Assembly: GCA_900753305.1 (NCBI GenBank)
Contig: CAADYR010000175.1
Location: forward strand, 1-64,000
DNA length: 64,000 nucleotides
Source of the DNA: Lachnospiraceae bacterium
GTDB taxonomy: Bacteria > Bacillota > Clostridia > Lachnospirales > Lachnospiraceae
Reading direction: 5' to 3'
A program made the position numbers and the translations under genes. Under the pieces are notes generated by a model that worked only from the letters and a program-made list of their open reading frames with translations, searched no databases and had not been told where the DNA came from. Shown here one piece after another: positions 28,349 through 37,749 of this stretch. The first letter of the stretch is position 1. Each line of letters begins with the position of its first letter.

Positions 28349-28377
28349 TTGACTATTGGTCATTTGTGTGCAATACT
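28349..28377 (+). promoter_or_regulatory. Promoter of the oleate hydratase gene
   Basis: TTGACT, 17 bases, AATACT, about 65 bases before the start codon. The leader between has no obvious structure. Confidence 0.55.
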
Positions 28378-28441
28378 GAATTTATCAGATAACTTGTAGG
28401 TGAAGATAACAGAATCTCTTCACAGGAAAGGAGCTTATACT

Positions 28442-30421
28442 ATGTCAAAGAATAACAATGGTCTTAAACTTGGCGTTGCTTCTGCTTTACTTGCTACCGC
28501 AGGTGCCGCTGCATTAGTTTCCAAAAACAAAAAGAACACAGAACAGAAAAAGACAGCAAAGAAAGCACGTCAGGAAGAATTAAATAATTTCCGCAATACA
28601 GAACGTGGCAAGAACGCAGTAAACAGCAAAGGCATTTATTACAGCAATGGTAATTACGAAGCTTTTGCACGTCCTCTTAAGCCAGAAGGTGTAGAACAGA
28701 AGAATGCTTATTTAGTAGGCAGTGGCCTTGCTTCTCTTGCTGCAGCATGTTTCCTTGTAAGAGACGGCCAGATGCCCGGTTCTCATATCCATATATTAGA
28801 GGCTATGGAAGTACCTGGTGGTGCCTGTGATGGTATCTTCGATCCTACCAGAGGTTACATCATGCGTGGTGGACGTGAAATGGAGAATCATTTCGAATGT
28901 CTGTGGGATCTGTTCAGAAGCATTCCTTCCATTGAAACACCTGGTGTATCCGTTCTGGATGAATACTACTGGTTAAATAAGAAAGACCCTAATTATTCTC
29001 TTTGCCGTGCAACCGTTAACAGAGGCGAAGATGCACATACCGATGGTAAGTTTAATTTAAGCCAGAAAGGCTGCATGGAGATCATGAAGTTATTCATGAC
29101 CAGAAATGAAGACCTTTATGACAAGACAATTGAAGATGTATTTGATGATGAAGTATTCAATTCCGATTTCTGGTTATATTGGAGAACCATGTTCGCATTT
29201 GAAAACTGGCACAGCGCCCTTGAAATGAAACTCTACTTCCAGAGATTCATCCATCACATTGGCGGACTTCCTGATTTCAGCGCATTGAAATTCACAAAGT
29301 ATAATCAGTATGAATCTCTGATCCTTCCTATGGTTAAATATCTGGAAGCCGCAGGTGTCACCTTTGAATACGGTATTCAGGTAACTAATGTACTGTTTAA
29401 GAAGGAAGGTGCCAAGAAGATTGCCTCTGAGATCGTATGCATCAAGAATGGTGAAGAAACCAGTATTCCTCTGACAGAGAATGATCTCGTATTCGTTACA
29501 AACGGCAGTTGTACTGAAGGTACTATCTATGGTGACCATACACATGCTCCTAATGGAGATGCTGAGGTCAGAAAGAGTGGCTGCTGGGATCTGTGGAAGA
29601 ATATTGCAGCACAGGATCCTTCCTTTGGTCATCCTGAGAAATTCTGTTCAGATATTGAAAAGACTAATTGGGAATCAGCAACCGTTGTTACTTCCAATGA
29701 CGAGATCATCTCTTATATTGAGAAGATCTGTAAGAGAAATCCAAGAAGCGGCAATGTTGTTACAGGTGGTATCGTAAGCTGTAAGGATTCCAAGTGGCTG
29801 ATGAGCTGGACAATTAACAGACAGCCTCAGTTCAAGAGTGAAGATCCTAATGAGATCAGCGTATGGGTATATTCTCTGTTCACAGATGTACCTGGTGACT
29901 TCGTAAAGAAACCTATGAAAGACTGTACAGGCGAAGAAATTACGCAGGAATGGTTATATCAGATTGGTGTTCCTGTTGACCGAATTGGTGAATTAGCTAA
30001 AGATCATGTTACTACTGTTCCTACCATGATGCCATATATCACTGCATTCTTTATGCCAAGAAGAAAGGGTGACCGTCCTGACGTTATTCCTGATGGCTGC
30101 ACAAACTTTGCCTTCCTTGGTCAATTTGCAGAAACTCCAAGAGATACTATCTTTACTACAGAATATTCCGTACGTACTGCTATGGAAGCAGTATATGGTC
30201 TGCTTCATGTTGACCGTGGTGTTCCTGAAGTATGGGCAAGTGTTTATGATATTCGTGACCTGCTCGACAGCAGTGTGAAATTAATGGATGGTAAATCACC
30301 ACTTGAGATTGAATTACCCGGACCTTTGAATGCATTGAAGAAACCATTGGTTGGTCTGGTAAAAGGTACCATTATCGAAGATCTGCTTCGTGAACACGGT
30401 ATTTTAAGAGACGATATGTAA
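28442..30421 (+). CDS. ohyA: Oleate hydratase (myosin-cross-reactive antigen family)
   Basis: A 659-residue FAD enzyme that adds water to the cis-9 double bond of oleate and similar fatty acids, giving 10-hydroxy acids and detoxifying them. The dinucleotide-binding motif GSGLASLAAA, the loop GGREMENHFECLWDLF, and RRKGDRPDVIPDG near the C-terminus match the family. The start at 28442 has AAAGGAG 8 bases upstream. It carries an extra N-terminal segment, residues 7-25 (LKLGVASALLATAGAAAL), that is a probable membrane anchor, followed by a lysine-rich linker. The gene is alone and ends at a strong terminator. Confidence 0.95.
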   Translation: MSKNNNGLKLGVASALLATAGAAALVSKNKKNTEQKKTAKKARQEELNNFRNTERGKNAVNSKGIYYSNGNYEAFARPLKPEGVEQKNAYLVGSGLASLAAACFLVRDGQMPGSHIHILEAMEVPGGACDGIFDPTRGYIMRGGREMENHFECLWDLFRSIPSIETPGVSVLDEYYWLNKKDPNYSLCRATVNRGEDAHTDGKFNLSQKGCMEIMKLFMTRNEDLYDKTIEDVFDDEVFNSDFWLYWRTMFAFENWHSALEMKLYFQRFIHHIGGLPDFSALKFTKYNQYESLILPMVKYLEAAGVTFEYGIQVTNVLFKKEGAKKIASEIVCIKNGEETSIPLTENDLVFVTNGSCTEGTIYGDHTHAPNGDAEVRKSGCWDLWKNIAAQDPSFGHPEKFCSDIEKTNWESATVVTSNDEIISYIEKICKRNPRSGNVVTGGIVSCKDSKWLMSWTINRQPQFKSEDPNEISVWVYSLFTDVPGDFVKKPMKDCTGEEITQEWLYQIGVPVDRIGELAKDHVTTVPTMMPYITAFFMPRRKGDRPDVIPDGCTNFAFLGQFAETPRDTIFTTEYSVRTAMEAVYGLLHVDRGVPEVWASVYDIRDLLDSSVKLMDGKSPLEIELPGPLNALKKPLVGLVKGTIIEDLLREHGILRDDM

Positions 30422-30434
30422 TTTAACAGAATTT

Positions 30435-30463
30435 GACCCGGCATTTAACTGCCGGGTCTTTTT
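30435..30463 (+). terminator. Rho-independent terminator of the oleate hydratase gene
   Basis: GACCCGGCA and TGCCGGGTC form a perfect GC-rich 9-base stem with a 6-base loop, followed by a T-run. It immediately precedes the stop of the converging ABC-class ATPase. Confidence 0.93.
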
Positions 30464-30466
30464 GTG

Positions 30467-32176
30467 TCAAAAATGTAATTTTCTGTATCGATTCATGCAT
30501 GCAAATATTTCCTGTTTTCTTGGAACCGCCAGATTTCCCGGAATATCCCTCTTATCCAGTATTGCACTCCACCCCTGTTGCAGGAGTAGCTCATAAACTT
30601 CTGCAATAACCTCCTGTAATGTACATTTCCCATCTAATTTCTTTTTCTGCGCATACTGCATGATCACTGCCAGCGCCTGCATCTGTTCCGTATCAACCAA
30701 CTGTTCCACATATCGCATATCTATCGTTGCATGATTGATCATAATAGAGTCACATCCACTGACTTTTACTTTCAGTCTGTCTTGCATCCATTCCCTGTCT
30801 GCTTTTATTTTTCTGTTATAGTCAGGTAGTTGTGCATGCTCTGTTTCTCCTGTTGATACATCTTTTCCATAATATTGAATTGCAGTATCTTTTGCATACT
30901 GTGTAATTTCATGTGGCATATAATTATCCATCTGTATGACTACGTCAGCCTTCGTAAAATATGCTCCTGAGCTTCCGGCTACAAGAATTGTAGAAATGCC
31001 GTCCTGTTCATATAATTCCCTTATTCTGTCAATATATGGAATAATGGGCTCCTTATCCCTATGTACAACTTGCTGCATCAACTCATCACGTATCATAAAA
31101 TTTGTAGCACTTGTGTCTTCATCAATCAGCAGTACTTTGCTGCCCGCCTCCATTGCTTCCACCACATTAGCCGCCTGAGATGTACTTCCGCTGGCATCTT
31201 CTGTACAAAAGACTTTTGTATCTCTGCCATTAGGAAGATTCCTGATAAACATTGAAATATCAACATGTTGTATACTTCTGCCATCCTCTGCTCTGATTTT
31301 CATTGCATTGTCATCTGTAATTACGTATTCTCTTCCGTCTCCCTGAATATGATTATATACACCTGACTCCAGCGCCTCTAAAAGAGTTGATTTCCCATGA
31401 TATCCGCCTCCTACGATCAACGTAACTCCCTTGGGAATTCCCATTCCCCTTATCTTTCCCCTGAAGGGAAGTTCCATTGTTACTTCCATGGATTTTGGTG
31501 TTTTCCATGGAACTGCATTCCTCATAGGTTTTCCTGATACTCCGGATTCTCTCGGCAGAATTGCCCCATCTGCAACAAATGCAACCAATGAACGTTTCTG
31601 TAGTTCCTCTCTGATATATTGCTGATCTAATGCCAGTCCAGCTACATTTTCCAGCTTAACAGCATCCAGGCAGGGATAACGCAGTGCCCTGTTTACTGCC
31701 TGAGGTATAAAATCAAACAGAATCTTTATCAGTTCTCCTGAATTAATTGTCCTGCCATTTGCCGGAAATCCTATCTCCATCCGTAGTGCGATATCTCCAT
31801 TCTTTTCATTGATCACACAACCACTTCTGTCAAGTATCTCCTGTCCCGGATGGCTGACTGCCATTAATCCGCTTTTACCCGAACCTTTTGCCCGAAAGGA
31901 ATACTGTTCTATCTGTTTTCCAAACTCTCTTAACAGATAATCCTGCAATGCAATTCTTTTACATTCCATATCATACAATGTCTTGGGAAATCCTGCTGTT
32001 TTGCCGGCTACATCTATCCGTACCTTGGAAGGCGATGCAAAAGGATCTCCCTGCACATGTTCTATCGAAAATACATACTTGTCAAATCGATATTCTCCTT
32101 TTATCTCTTTGTATGCAGGATAACCTTTATGGTCAATTCTTTCCAGTTTTTCTTTTAATTCTTGCTTGTCCTTCAT
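30467..32176 (-). CDS. Predicted ATPase of the ABC class (PF09818)
   Basis: A 569-residue protein. The Walker A motif is GGGYHGKSTLLEAL near residue 250, preceded by GMGIPKGVTLIVGG; Walker B is KVLLIDEDTSATNFM near residue 350. These two strings define the ABC_ATPase family (COG3044), whose role is not known; it has no membrane partner. An N-terminal region (residues 1-200) contains RAKGSGKSG, a second glycine-rich string. The gene is convergent with the oleate hydratase gene and divergent from the esterase, so it forms its own unit. Confidence 0.85.
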   Translation of the reverse strand: MKDKQELKEKLERIDHKGYPAYKEIKGEYRFDKYVFSIEHVQGDPFASPSKVRIDVAGKTAGFPKTLYDMECKRIALQDYLLREFGKQIEQYSFRAKGSGKSGLMAVSHPGQEILDRSGCVINEKNGDIALRMEIGFPANGRTINSGELIKILFDFIPQAVNRALRYPCLDAVKLENVAGLALDQQYIREELQKRSLVAFVADGAILPRESGVSGKPMRNAVPWKTPKSMEVTMELPFRGKIRGMGIPKGVTLIVGGGYHGKSTLLEALESGVYNHIQGDGREYVITDDNAMKIRAEDGRSIQHVDISMFIRNLPNGRDTKVFCTEDASGSTSQAANVVEAMEAGSKVLLIDEDTSATNFMIRDELMQQVVHRDKEPIIPYIDRIRELYEQDGISTILVAGSSGAYFTKADVVIQMDNYMPHEITQYAKDTAIQYYGKDVSTGETEHAQLPDYNRKIKADREWMQDRLKVKVSGCDSIMINHATIDMRYVEQLVDTEQMQALAVIMQYAQKKKLDGKCTLQEVIAEVYELLLQQGWSAILDKRDIPGNLAVPRKQEIFACMNRYRKLHF

Positions 32177-32306
32177 TTTTCTTTATTGCCTTTCTTTGAC
32201 TTTATCAGTCATTTCATATTTTTGTCTTTATTTTCTTTCTTTGATTTATTATAATCCAACTATAAGTAAAAAAACAGACTTGATACTTGGAAAGGATATT
32301 CATTTT

Positions 32307-33206
32307 ATGAACGAGAGAAGAAATAAGCGACTCATGCAGCTCGTACGACATGTACACGGTTTAATGGATATTGACGATACTCAGAAAAACAGAAATTCAC
32401 AGGATCATTTAGGCAGTCTGTATGCAAATGATAAGAAATTCTGTTTTCGGGATGATGACCCGTATAATATGCATGGCGAATGGACACACTTCATACCGGA
32501 TCAGGAATCATCCAAAGAAGATTCTACTATTATTTTCTACTGCCATGGTGGAGGTTATATGACTGGAAGTTGTCTGTATGCCAGAAGTCTTACTATGAAA
32601 CTTGCCAAATATACGCGTCACGATGTTTTCTGTTTTGATTATCGACTGGCACCTGAACATCCCTATCCTGCGGCCGTAGAAGACGCTGTAACAGCCTGGA
32701 AACACATTATTGGACAAGGACATTCTCCGCAGGATATTATCATTGCAGGCGATTCTGCAGGCGGTAATCTGGCATTGGCACTTATTCTTACATTACGCTC
32801 CCAACATCAGGAATTACCTAAATGTCTCGTTCTGTTCTCCCCATGGACTGATATGACTGCCTCAAGCATGACTTATCAGACAAAACTTACTCTTGATCCT
32901 GTATTAGATCCTGACTATATACGCAAAGCCGCTGACAGTTATTTAAACGGTACTTCTGCAATTACACCTTTAGTTTCTCCTCTTTTTGCCGATTTAACTG
33001 GATTTCCACCTACATATATACAAGTAGGTGAAAATGAAATTCTACTGGACGATTCACTTCAGTTGCATAAACATCTTCAGGAATGTAATGTATACGCAGA
33101 AATCGACGTATTTAGCAGCATGTGGCATGTTTTTCAAATGACTCCTATACGAACCGCCAGAGAGGCTATTTTGAAGGTCAATTCTTTTCTGAAACATTTG
33201 AATTAA
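32307..33206 (+). CDS. Alpha/beta hydrolase, hormone-sensitive lipase-type esterase
   Basis: A 299-residue esterase of the HSL family. The oxyanion-hole motif is YCHGGGYMTGS, the nucleophile Ser lies in GDSAGGN, and the acid and base are expected in the last quarter; SSMWHVFQM supplies the histidine. There is no signal peptide if the start is the ATG at 32307 (AAAGGA 10 bases upstream); a longer frame from 32166 would add a hydrophobic stretch but has no ribosome site and overlaps the divergent gene. Substrates are short-chain esters in known relatives. It is the last gene before the repeat-rich region. Confidence 0.85.
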   Translation: MNERRNKRLMQLVRHVHGLMDIDDTQKNRNSQDHLGSLYANDKKFCFRDDDPYNMHGEWTHFIPDQESSKEDSTIIFYCHGGGYMTGSCLYARSLTMKLAKYTRHDVFCFDYRLAPEHPYPAAVEDAVTAWKHIIGQGHSPQDIIIAGDSAGGNLALALILTLRSQHQELPKCLVLFSPWTDMTASSMTYQTKLTLDPVLDPDYIRKAADSYLNGTSAITPLVSPLFADLTGFPPTYIQVGENEILLDDSLQLHKHLQECNVYAEIDVFSSMWHVFQMTPIRTAREAILKVNSFLKHLN

Positions 33207-33251
33207 TGTTTGTTTTCATATACCGTGATTTTTTCATAGCTATTAACCGTC

Positions 33252-33301
33252 ATTATTTCCTATCTTTTTACTACATCTTGTGGTATTAGATAGGAAATAA
33301 T
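33252..33301. repeat. Perfect 14-base inverted repeat
   Basis: ATTATTTCCTATCT (33252-33265) and AGATAGGAAATAAT (33288-33301) with a 22-base spacer. It follows the esterase gene and partly overlaps the second iteron. There is no U-run after it, so it is not a standard terminator; extrusion or protein binding is possible. Confidence 0.6.
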
Positions 33302-33544
33302 ACATGAGTTTGATTTTTAATAATTTCTATCCCGTATCCCTGGGGTAAAACCGTGATTCTTTTATAACTGTACAGTGATCATTTCATCTCCCTACAGTTG
33401 CTTTTTTATATCTATTCTGTCATCATTTCATACCTTAACCGTGATTTTTTCATGGTATTACAGTTATTTTTACACAGCCTGACCGTGATTTTTATATATC
33501 TTATGCCTTATAAACCGCATATTTACAGTGTTTCTTAGCAGCCC

Positions 33545-33600
33545 TCATACATAATCATACATATCATACATTTCCATACTTAATATCATACTTTTCATAC
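33545..33600 (+). repeat. Six CATAC motifs in 55 bases
   Basis: CATAC recurs at 9-12 base steps from 33546 to 33600, mostly as TCATAC. The same TTTCATAC string forms the right part of many iterons, so this block may be a compressed set of half-sites for the same protein. Confidence 0.5.
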
Positions 33601-34256
33601 AACATATATTGTTGTAAATATATTAAATAAATTGCTATATAACAACATATTTCATTAGTTAAAGGATGTATATATGCCTTATTGTGATCAATATACCGTG
33701 ATTTTTTCATAGCTATATAATTTATCAGGCTTATATTATATAATTTAACCGTAATTTTTTCATAGCTTGTGTAATAATGTACCGTCAAATTTTCATATCT
33801 TATGAGCTTTTCAGTCAAAATGTAAGTTTTTTTAACCGTAAATTTTTCATACCTTAAATTGAATTCTACAAAATAGTGTATATTTGTATATAAACACCGT
33901 GATTCTTTCATATCTCTTTAAATTAACCGTAAAAAATTCATACCTTTCGTGAAAATCCAGTAAAATCAAGGAATTCAAGAGTTGGTCTAAAATATAAACT
34001 TGCATATTTTGACTGTATTGGACAATGATTATCTTAGGACTAACAGTCAAATTTTCATAGCTTTATAAATTTTTTTAACGTAATTCCGCACTTTTTTTGA
34101 CTTTTTTACAGTGATTTCTTCATTTCTTTTCTAAAACTTAAAATACCGTGATTTTATCACACCTATAGATGACCGCGTTAGTCAATTATAAATCTTTTTT
34201 ATTTTATATTGGAAATATATAATGTACTCTACCAAATAGTAGAAAAAAGATATGAA

Positions 34257-34281
34257 AAAAAGACCGTTTAACGGTCTTTTT
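34257..34281. terminator. Bidirectional terminator after the RHH gene
   Basis: AAAAAGACCGTT and AACGGTCTTTTT meet at a very short loop, giving a U-run on both strands. It overlaps the stop codon of the RHH gene and isolates the partition pair from the iteron region. Confidence 0.85.
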
Positions 34282-35260
34282 ATAAGCCATATTCATCAAT
34301 AAAATTATCAAGAAGTGTCTGAATGAGTTCATTAAATGAACCACCGTTCTTAGCGCAGTAATTTTCAGCTATTTTTACAGATGTTGGTTTTAGCACTAAG
34401 GATTTTCTCATAGATTTTGCTTCTCCTTTTGGAGAGAAAATATTGGGAATGCTTTTTTTACTATTGGTCCTTTTGAGATTCATAGGTTCTGTATATTCCG
34501 GTTCAGCAGGAATGTATGCAGGTGCTGCTACAGTTTCTTTTATCTGTACAACAGGTGACTGCTGAGAAATTTTATCCGAAACAGGTTGTTGCGATAGTAT
34601 TTGTGGTGTTATTTGAACAGGACTTTGAACCGTTGTCGGCTGAACTACTTGTTCTGTCTGATATACAGGCTGTTCCTGGCTAATAGGTTGCGAAGAATAT
34701 ACAGGAGACTGTGGCTCAATGTTCTTTTCCTGTAAATAACCTGACTGCTCTGATATTTCTACAGTATGTTCCGGTTCTATTGCTATTGTGTTCTGTATTG
34801 GATGCTGATTAACTGTCTCTGGTACATGTGCCGGAATTATGGGCTCGGTAATGGCTGTATCAGAAGACTGTGCTGTGCTTGTAGCCTGTATTGTTGGAGT
34901 ATGTTCAATCATATTCTGAGGTTCTTCATGAACTTCAGGTTGAATTGTATGTATTTCCTCAGCAGGGGTATTCATTGATTGGATTTCCGGCTGAGAGATT
35001 ATTGGAGAAATTGCTTCTTCTATAATAGAAGTATCATTTAATTCTTCCTGCTTTTCCTGAATTTTTTCCAATTCTTTTGAAGTAACAGTTACTGGAGGTG
35101 TTTCAACAATGGAAGGTTCTGTTTTCTGATCCTCTTCAGGTTTTATCTCAGGTTGTTGTACAGTTGTTTCTTTTACGCCGGCTGTTTTCAAATCACCAAT
35201 ATTTTCAACATGATGTCCTGATGCCAGTGCTTTCTGTTTTGCTTTTTTAAATTGATTCAT
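34280..35260 (-). CDS. Partition-type DNA-binding protein with C-terminal ribbon-helix-helix
   Basis: A 326-residue protein starting directly after the parA stop codon. Residues 1-25 are basic (MNQFKKAKQKALASGHH). Residues about 25-250 are low-complexity and rich in Pro, Gln, Glu and Thr, with many QPV and QSPV-like repeats; this part is probably disordered. The last 45 residues, from RKSLVLKPTSVKIAENYCA to LDNFIDEYGL, have the strand-helix-helix pattern of ribbon-helix-helix proteins. Small RHH proteins act as the centromere-binding partner of ParA in type Ib partition systems; this one is long because of the linker. It is proposed to bind the nearby iterons. Confidence 0.7.
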   Translation of the reverse strand: MNQFKKAKQKALASGHHVENIGDLKTAGVKETTVQQPEIKPEEDQKTEPSIVETPPVTVTSKELEKIQEKQEELNDTSIIEEAISPIISQPEIQSMNTPAEEIHTIQPEVHEEPQNMIEHTPTIQATSTAQSSDTAITEPIIPAHVPETVNQHPIQNTIAIEPEHTVEISEQSGYLQEKNIEPQSPVYSSQPISQEQPVYQTEQVVQPTTVQSPVQITPQILSQQPVSDKISQQSPVVQIKETVAAPAYIPAEPEYTEPMNLKRTNSKKSIPNIFSPKGEAKSMRKSLVLKPTSVKIAENYCAKNGGSFNELIQTLLDNFIDEYGL

Positions 35261-36058
35261 TTAAAAGACCCCCCGGGAAATTAGTTCTTTTATTACTTTT
35301 CTGATTGCAATAGCAGCCTGATGTTGTGGCTGTAATGTAACAATTGGTTCATGATTTAAGGATGTATCTTTCATGGCTACGGAACCAGGTATAGGTGTTT
35401 CTACTAAAATGTCTTTAAATTCGTCTTCAGACAGATAGTAGTCCTGTAAATCTTTGGCAAGATTAATTCGTTTATCAAAGTTGTTGATCACTAATGCTTT
35501 TATATTATTTTCTATTCCTAATGTTTCCATGTTCTCTTCCCATAGGAATGAGAATAACTCAGCACCCTGAATTGCATTCAGAGATACATCAGATACTAAA
35601 ATGATAGAATCTACAAAATAGAATATGTTCTGATTGATTACGCCTAAATTAGGGTTGGTATCAAATATAATATGAGTATATTGAGAAAAGAACTCTTCAT
35701 TTCTCTTAAAGTAGTTTGCCAGAAGTTTCTCACGTCCTGCTATGCTGACAAGAAGCATTTCTGTTTTAATCAACAGAATATTGGAAGGAATGATGTCAAT
35801 GTTTGGCTGTTTTTCCAGTACACCACTTATGATCAGTTCGGATGGATCAATTTTCTTATCTTCAAAGATTGTTCGTATATTGTTTCTATCCATGTCTGAA
35901 CAATCCAATCCAATATCATTTGTCAGATTACACTGAGGATCACCATCTACAAGTAGTATTTTATTGTCGGGATTTTGGGCTAATGCTCCAGCCAGGTTGA
36001 AACATGTTGTTGTTTTTCCAGTGCCGCCTTTTAGTGTTCCAAATGCAATTGTCTTCAT
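35261..36058 (-). CDS. parA: ParA-family partition ATPase
   Basis: A 265-residue ATPase with the deviant Walker A motif KGGTGKTT at residues 10-17, the second motif VDGDPQCNLT, and Walker B THIIFDTNPNLG. It lacks the N-terminal HTH of type Ia ParA. The closing strings LVETPIPGSVAMKD and QAAIAIRKVIKELI fit plasmid and chromosomal ParA/Soj. It moves replicons by binding DNA in its ATP form. It is the first gene of a two-gene unit and is preceded by a 1.7 kb AT-rich region. The start has AAGAAGGG upstream. Confidence 0.9.
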   Translation of the reverse strand: MKTIAFGTLKGGTGKTTTCFNLAGALAQNPDNKILLVDGDPQCNLTNDIGLDCSDMDRNNIRTIFEDKKIDPSELIISGVLEKQPNIDIIPSNILLIKTEMLLVSIAGREKLLANYFKRNEEFFSQYTHIIFDTNPNLGVINQNIFYFVDSIILVSDVSLNAIQGAELFSFLWEENMETLGIENNIKALVINNFDKRINLAKDLQDYYLSEDEFKDILVETPIPGSVAMKDTSLNHEPIVTLQPQHQAAIAIRKVIKELISRGVF

Positions 36059-36888
36059 AGTATATTACCCTTCTTATTATAATATGTAATACACAATGAA
36101 ATATATGTTTTTGCTGATAGTTACAACATATTTTTCTATCGTTATATTACATTATTTTATGTTTTGAATATAATATAGCACAAATTTAATATTACTGCAA
36201 GTAATTTATATTATATTACTTTTAGTATGTATTTTTGTATGTGCTTTATAAATATATTATATGTTCTATTCTGACTGATATTTTAACTTATATGCTAAAG
36301 TATATTTCTTTATATATTTTATTTTATCTTTTATAGTGTAATTTATTCTATATTACATTTGTTGTTTTACATTATATTTTATAGTACATTTTAAAGTGTA
36401 TTATAAAAGGTATTCATGCATGTATTTGAAAATATATTTTTATTTATATTTTACATCATACTATATCATATATTATTAATATATTTTAGTCCATATTTTA
36501 TTATATATATTATAATGTATTAAATATTACATTGCACATTAACTTGCATTTTACATTTTAAAATATATTTACAGATATATTATAGCATATATTATTTGAT
36601 ATATGTATATTAGTATAACATTACGTTATATGTTTCAAACTATATTTATACTTTACAATGTATTACATAACGTATTTTATAATATATTAGACATACTAGT
36701 AAAATATAATGTATAACACATATTACACATACGCATATCACATATTTTGCATTATATATCGTAAAATGTATTCAACATAATATGCTTTATACACTGCATT
36801 AATATATTTTATATAATAATACATTATATATTGCAATATATATTATACAATATAAAGTACAATATGATATACATTAAAAACAATAATA

Positions 36889-36901
36889 TGGCGTTAAGCC
36901 A
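36889..36901. repeat. Small GC-containing hairpin at the skew switch
   Basis: TGGCGTTAAGCCA has a TGGC/GCCA stem and GTTAA loop. It is the one conspicuous G+C-containing spot in the AT-rich stretch and coincides with the change from T-rich to A-rich top strand. Confidence 0.5.
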
Positions 36902-36919
36902 ACAAACTGATTATAAAAA

Positions 36920-36959
36920 TACATTACATAATGCAATATATAATGTATTATGTAATGTA
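36920..36959. repeat. 13-base perfect inverted repeat
   Basis: TACATTACATAAT and ATTATGTAATGTA with a 14-base spacer. The left half recurs as part of ACATTACATAATGCAAT, found at 36921 and again at 37101 in the same orientation. Confidence 0.6.
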
Positions 36960-37100
36960 CACTATACCTGCCTTATATAACAATGTAATATATAATACAT
37001 TACATATGTCACAAGATAAATAATATAATATCATAAGATTATTATAATTATAATAAATATGCAAAATAATATATTATATAACACATTTTAAAATACATGC

Positions 37101-37117
37101 ACATTACATAATGCAAT
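37101..37117 (+). repeat. Second copy of ACATTACATAATGCAAT
   Basis: A 17-base exact direct repeat of 36921-36937, 180 bases away. It could be a binding site within the origin core or simple expansion of low-complexity DNA. Confidence 0.5.
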
Positions 37118-37749
37118 GTGCTATATGTGTATGAAACATAAAAGATATATGAAAAAAGAATTATTTATTCACAAATACATTACACATAAAAATATATAAT
37201 GTAAGTTACATAAAATATACAATATATCATATTATATATTACATTGTTTTTATTGTAAATTCAATATAATTTTGATAAAATACATTCTAGTATATATTTT
37301 ATCAAAATTAAAAATTATTAAATATAAAAACAAATTATTAAAATATAAAATACACTTTAAAATATATTATGAAATGTATTACATGATATGCAATTCGATA
37401 TAAAAAATATTGCAAAAAAGAAATATATAAATACAAAATACAATATAAAAAACATATACAGAATAATATATAATGTATTTTATAATATAAAATATAATAC
37501 ACGATAAAATATATATAAAAAAACATAAAATATAAAATATATTACATAATACAAAAAAAGTTAAACAAAGTACAAAAATGAATATTGAAATTTTAGAAAA
37601 TAATATGATATAATACATTTTAAATAATATGATAAAATATATTATAGAATATATTTTTAAACATATGCAAAAATATATAAAAAAATAGCATACATTATAT
37701 AATATTAAATAAAGTATATAACGTATGCTATCTTGTAATGTATGATATA

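Larger units (their letters stand above)
28080..28441. other. Intergenic control region between the GTPase-NYN and oleate hydratase genes
   Basis: Holds divergent promoters and no ORF of note. A perfect inverted repeat ATCATGTGC/GCACATGAT lies at 28147-28171, overlapping a leftward TATAAT-like element at 28142-28147. The block ATTATATCAT occurs twice, at about 28142 and 28222. The right part carries the oleate hydratase promoter. Confidence 0.5.
33222..34166 (+). repeat. Array of about 17 degenerate direct iterons, consensus ACCGTGATTTTTTCATAGC
   Basis: All copies have one orientation. Starts: 33222, 33246, 33350, 33372, 33415, 33438, 33460, 33482, 33695, 33748, 33781, 33835, 33896, 33926, 34043, 34108 and 34145. 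The copies at 33222 and 33695 are identical over 22 bases. In the cluster 33350-33503 the copies are spaced at 22-23 bases or a multiple of it, about two helical turns. Elsewhere the spacing is irregular. The conserved parts are ACCGT/ACAGT and TTTCATA(G/C)CT. Direct, phased repeats next to parA are typical of plasmid replication iterons or of a partition centromere. Confidence 0.85.
33207..34256. other. Non-coding iteron region, left flank of the putative origin
   Basis: About 1 kb with no believable gene. It holds the iteron array, the CATAC-rich block, a 14-base perfect inverted repeat, and the approach to the terminator of the RHH gene. Leftward frames that cross it read YEKITV-like repeats only because the iteron, in reverse, spells TATGAAAAAATCACGGT. 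Confidence 0.7.
36059..37749. other. 1.7 kb AT-only non-coding region with AT-skew inversion; candidate origin core
   Basis: Almost wholly A and T, built from variants of TATATTACAT/ATGTAATATA. The left half is strongly T-rich on the top strand (the row starting at 36301 has roughly 38 T to 16 A), and the right half is strongly A-rich (the row at 37501 has about 40 A to 14 T). The change falls near 36.9 kb. No credible gene is present; frames here give only Ile/Tyr/Phe-rich products. One sequence matching the DnaA-box consensus, TTATTCACA, occurs at 37165-37173. The low duplex stability fits a DNA-unwinding element. Confidence 0.7.

Noticed and set aside
33564..34050. Two leftward frames with repeated YEKITV-like motifs
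   Set aside because: The repeats come from translating the iterons backwards. Codon use is erratic and no ribosome site is present.
33222..34166. CRISPR array
   Set aside because: Repeats are degenerate, unevenly spaced, often without a spacer between, and no cas gene is present.
37165..37173. DnaA-dependent oriC
   Set aside because: Only one consensus DnaA box was found and dnaA, dnaN, recF and gyrB are all absent from the neighbourhood, so a classical oriC is unlikely.
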